Shown piece by piece: positions 5,540-5,788 of a stretch of DNA of 5,788 bases; within the stretch, counting starts at the first letter, position 1, and each line of letters begins with the position of its first letter. Position numbers and translations under genes: made by a program. The notes beneath the pieces were generated by a model. The model had not been told where the DNA came from. It worked only from the letters and a program-made list of their open reading frames with translations, and made no database searches. This DNA comes from an uncultured Gammaproteobacteria bacterium (lineage in GTDB: Bacteria > Pseudomonadota > Gammaproteobacteria > Steroidobacterales > Woeseiaceae): NCBI GenBank assembly GCA_938003715.1, contig CALKYK010000373.1, positions 1 to 5,788 of the forward strand. Reading direction: 5' to 3'.

Positions 5540-5788
5540 TCAGCCGCATTTGGAATCGCCACAGGCCAGACAAGTCATACACCCGTCCATCATCACCAGC
5601 GCCACCGTGTTGCACTTCGGGCAAAGCTGCGCGCCGTCGGGGTACTCGTTCTTCGAAAAGGCGTCCTGCTGGCGCTGTCTCTCCTCGAACGCCGCGCGCT
5701 TCTCGGCGCTCAGCTTCTTCTGCCCTTCGTCCAACTCCGGCTTGTTCAGAAGCCCGATAGAGATCAGGTGCTTTTCGACGATGTAGCC
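5540..5788 (-). CDS. nrdJ: Probable class II (adenosylcobalamin-dependent) ribonucleotide reductase, C-terminal tail (5' part outside window)
   Basis: The frame is open from the right edge to the TGA at 5542-5540, giving the last 82 residues of a larger protein. A TTG codon at 5734 is in frame but is an internal leucine, not a start. The visible part has GYIVEKHLISIGLLN (1-15), a charged helical linker rich in Lys, Glu and Gln (21-47), and a cysteine-rich end with Cys at 56, 59, 70, 73, 76 and 81: LCPKC, then DGCMTCLACGDSKCG at the terminus. The CPxC plus GCxxCxxCGxSKC pattern is characteristic of the C-terminal tail of NrdJ, where cysteines bind zinc and a redox-active pair re-reduces the active site. 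NrdJ makes deoxynucleotides from ribonucleotides using coenzyme B12. Only the tail is seen, so another zinc-ribbon protein is possible. Confidence 0.72.
   Translation of the reverse strand, partial: GYIVEKHLISIGLLNKPELDEGQKKLSAEKRAAFEERQRQQDAFSKNEYPDGAQLCPKCNTVALVMMDGCMTCLACGDSKCG

Noticed and set aside
5353..5562. 69-codon minus-strand frame across the repeat cluster
   Set aside because: It consists of the translated repeats and overlaps the end of the ribonucleotide reductase gene; no Shine-Dalgarno or recognisable domain.
5487..5786. 99-codon plus-strand frame opposite the ribonucleotide reductase tail
   Set aside because: The opposite strand carries a clear cysteine motif ending at a stop; this frame begins inside the palindrome and has no recognisable features.

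Overview
The window looks like chromosomal DNA from a GC-rich Gram-negative bacterium, most likely a gammaproteobacterium. The evidence is a TolC-family outer-membrane protein next to two inner-core lipopolysaccharide genes (WaaA and a fused HldE), high GC with GC-rich third positions in most genes, and a class II (B12-dependent) ribonucleotide reductase tail. No species can be named from the sequence alone.

Layout. Positions 1-796 (+) hold the C-terminal 264 residues of a TolC-family outer-membrane channel, cut by the window edge. Convergent to it, on the minus strand, three genes read in the order nitronate-monooxygenase-like flavoprotein (4585-3611), hldE (3529-2111) and waaA (2093-828). 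The hldE-waaA gap is only 17 bp, so these two are very probably co-transcribed. The flavoprotein gene is 81 bp upstream of hldE and may share the transcript. HldE makes the activated heptose precursor and WaaA adds Kdo to lipid A precursor, so together they supply the first sugars of the LPS core. Divergent from the flavoprotein gene is a small single-membrane-span protein of unknown function (4748-5239, +). It has a TTG start and clearly lower GC (about 51% by hand count) than its neighbours. At the right edge, on the minus strand, is the cysteine-rich C-terminal end of a probable class II ribonucleotide reductase (5540-5788).

The least ordinary part is the 300-bp non-coding stretch 5240-5539 between two convergent genes. 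It contains a perfect 17-bp inverted repeat (5448-5464 / 5494-5510) with a nested short stem, a second copy of its left arm 73 bp upstream (31 of 33 bases identical), a possible third, diverged and inverted copy near 5248-5274, and a separate 7-bp hairpin at 5314-5330. This looks like a cluster of palindromic (REP- or MITE-like) intergenic repeats that may also act as a transcription end signal. I see no CRISPR array, tRNA, rRNA, transposase or complete new multi-gene system here. The rest is ordinary housekeeping content, and the repeat cluster and the orphan membrane protein are the parts worth a second look.
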